A DNA stretch of 7,058 nt from Thermoplasmata archaeon (lineage in GTDB: Archaea > Thermoplasmatota > Thermoplasmata > WALJ01). This document shows, in pieces, positions 6,090 to 7,058 of this stretch. Below the pieces are notes generated by a model, which saw only the letters and a program-made list of their open reading frames with translations, was not told the DNA's origin and ran no database searches. Numbering within the stretch: position 1 is the stretch's first letter; the number at the start of each line of letters is the position of its first letter. The translations under genes were made by a program, and so were the position numbers. The stretch covers positions 1 to 7,058 of the forward strand of contig JALSOU010000202.1 in the NCBI GenBank assembly GCA_026986305.1. The letters run 5' to 3'.

Positions 6090-6158
6090 GTGGTGATTGC
6101 TAAAAAGCCCATATGGAATTTTCTGGAATACTTTCTCGAAGGACTTCTTTATGGATAA
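6090..6158 (+). CDS. Tiny 22-residue ORF or frameshifted tail of the preceding gene
   Basis: GTG GTG then codes IAKKPIWNFLEYF and LEGLLYG before a TAA at 6156-6158. The peptide has a basic start, aromatic residues and alternating acidic residues, so it could form a short amphipathic or membrane-surface helix. Two readings are open: a separate coupled micro-protein started by AGGAGGT at 6077-6083, or the C-terminus of the 5891 gene after a one-base shift in the A5 run at 6069-6073. The rest of the spacer to 6181 holds only AT-rich sequence. Confidence 0.28.
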   Translation: MVIAKKPIWNFLEYFLEGLLYG

Positions 6159-6172
6159 AATTTATATGAATA

Positions 6173-6189
6173 ATTTATATATTATAAAT
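6173..6189. repeat. AT-only inverted repeat at the convergent gene ends
   Basis: ATTTATA, three bases, then TATAAAT forms a perfect 7/3/7 inverted repeat covering the epimerase stop codon. AATTTATAT also occurs twice in tandem (6159-6167 and 6172-6180). It could mark transcript ends for the converging genes, but there is no G+C in the stem and such repeats arise easily in sequence this AT-rich. Confidence 0.25.
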
Positions 6190-7058
6190 AACTTAATCTG
6201 GTTCTATGCACCTTGACTCCCAGCCCTTCTCCATCTGTCTTCAGAAAGCCTTTCTCAAACATCAATCCTTCCGCCAGATCCTCTTTTAACATGAACTGTG
6301 AATCCAGATCAGCGTATTCTATCTCCGGAAATGCCATGGCGAGGTGCAGGGCTGCTGCAACAGTAAGGGAGCTCTCACCCATGCATCCGACCATCAGTTT
6401 AATCCCGTGTTTTCTGGCAATTTCTACAACCTTTATAGCTCTGAGAATTCCGCCGAACTTCATCAGTTTTATGTTTATTCCATCTGCGAACCCATTGGCC
6501 GCTATACGCTCCGCAAGCTCAATGGTTTTTGCGCTCTCATCCGCAAATACAGGTATCTCCGAGCTCTCTTTGACTTTTTTCATATCCTCAAGCCTGTCCC
6601 ATTTCACAGGCTGTTCGAAGAAAAGATATCTGTTTTCCACAAGAATCTCGGATGCTCCCATCGCTTCTTCCACAGAGTATCCCTGATTGGCATCCGCCCA
6701 CAGAGAGACATCGTTGCCCACGGCATCTCTCACAGCCTTTATCCTTTCCATATCTTCTTGAAAGTCAAGCCCAATTTTCACTTTAATAGCTCGAAATCCA
6801 GAATTTATGTACTCTTTCGCCTCTTTAACCGTCTTATCAAGGCTATCTATTCCGAGGGTGATGTCCGTCATTACCCTGTCTCTGGGCTTTGTGCCATATC
6901 TCTCTGAAAGATAGACATATAATGGCAAATCTTCAATTTTTGAAAAAAGGTCGAAAACAGCTATGTCGAAGGCTGCCAGTGCTGAGGGGTTCTTTCCAGC
7001 ATATCTCTCAGCAAGATGTACCGCTTCTTCAGGGGACTCGAATTTCTTTCCGGATAGC
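6182..7058 (-). CDS. Dipeptide epimerase, enolase superfamily (N-terminus outside window)
   Basis: Some 291 C-terminal residues are visible; the frame is open at the window edge and about 70 N-terminal residues are probably missing. It has the muconate-lactonising subgroup barrel: KVKIG with the Lys pair (codons near 6784-6776), then the metal ligands Asp in LWADANQGY, Glu in FFEQP and Asp in VFADES, then the opposite catalytic Lys in INIKLMKFGG. The late motifs GCMGESSLTVAAALHLA and YADLDSQF follow. Spacings from the Asp ligand to the second Lys (24) and on to the first Asp of DLD (53) match my recollection of the Bacillus L-Ala-D/L-Glu epimerase, where the Asp pair binds the dipeptide amino group. 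The enzyme racemises the alpha-carbon of a dipeptide's C-terminal residue; the actual dipeptide is unknown. A TTG at 6928 is not the start, because homology continues upstream (PSALAAFDIAVFDLFSK). Confidence 0.88.
   Translation of the reverse strand, partial: LSGKKFESPEEAVHLAERYAGKNPSALAAFDIAVFDLFSKIEDLPLYVYLSERYGTKPRDRVMTDITLGIDSLDKTVKEAKEYINSGFRAIKVKIGLDFQEDMERIKAVRDAVGNDVSLWADANQGYSVEEAMGASEILVENRYLFFEQPVKWDRLEDMKKVKESSEIPVFADESAKTIELAERIAANGFADGINIKLMKFGGILRAIKVVEIARKHGIKLMVGCMGESSLTVAAALHLAMAFPEIEYADLDSQFMLKEDLAEGLMFEKGFLKTDGEGLGVKVHRTRLSYL

Noticed and set aside
6213..6907. Plus-strand open frames of 157 and 187 codons opposite the epimerase.
   Set aside because: The minus strand carries all the catalytic motifs of the enolase superfamily; the plus-strand frames are shadows with no start signals.
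1..7058. CRISPR array, tRNA/rRNA genes, insertion sequences or attachment sites.
   Set aside because: I saw no regularly spaced repeats, cloverleaf-like or rRNA-like segments, transposase motifs or flanking inverted repeats; almost all of the sequence is accounted for by genes and short promoter spacers.

Overview
The window reads as a euryarchaeal chromosome segment. Geranylgeranylglyceryl phosphate synthase (first ether bond of archaeal lipids), a Sec61-beta translocon subunit and a DUF2070 protein are all archaeal. Promoters are TATA boxes (TTTAAATA, TTTATAAA, ATATAAAA) centred about 23-28 bases before start codons, so many mRNAs are probably leaderless. A Thermoplasmata-type organism, perhaps near Aciduliprofundum, fits the style of the sequence, but that placement is a guess. 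Nothing here is a mobile element, CRISPR array or stable RNA gene.

Layout. At the left edge is the start of a minus-strand helix-hairpin-helix/zinc-ribbon protein, cut by the window (1-344). Next, read right to left, is a tight minus-strand operon: GGGP synthase (4055-3318), a 597-residue DUF2070 membrane protein overlapping it by ATGA (3321-1528), Sec61-beta (1501-1340, 53 residues) and a BASS-fold transporter (1330-419). One strong promoter (4079-4086) lies before it. To the right are a very AT-rich orphan membrane protein (4889-4119) and an EamA/DMT transporter (5809-4898). The orphan's promoter sits inside the 3' end of the EamA gene. An 81-base divergent spacer then separates EamA from a small plus-strand membrane protein (5891-6085), whose 3' end is either frameshifted or followed by a tiny Shine-Dalgarno-led ORF. 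The window ends inside a minus-strand enolase-superfamily dipeptide epimerase (7058-6182), which lacks its N-terminus.

How the genes work together. The four-gene operon joins membrane lipid synthesis (GGGP synthase) to membrane protein insertion (Sec61-beta), with two polytopic membrane proteins of unknown exact role. This makes it look like an envelope-biogenesis unit and makes DUF2070 the most interesting unknown here. The EamA transporter, the orphan membrane protein, the small two-helix protein and the epimerase look like separately transcribed accessory genes. The epimerase keeps the Asp-x-Asp pair typical of L-Ala-D/L-Glu-type dipeptide epimerases, which is notable in an organism expected to lack murein.
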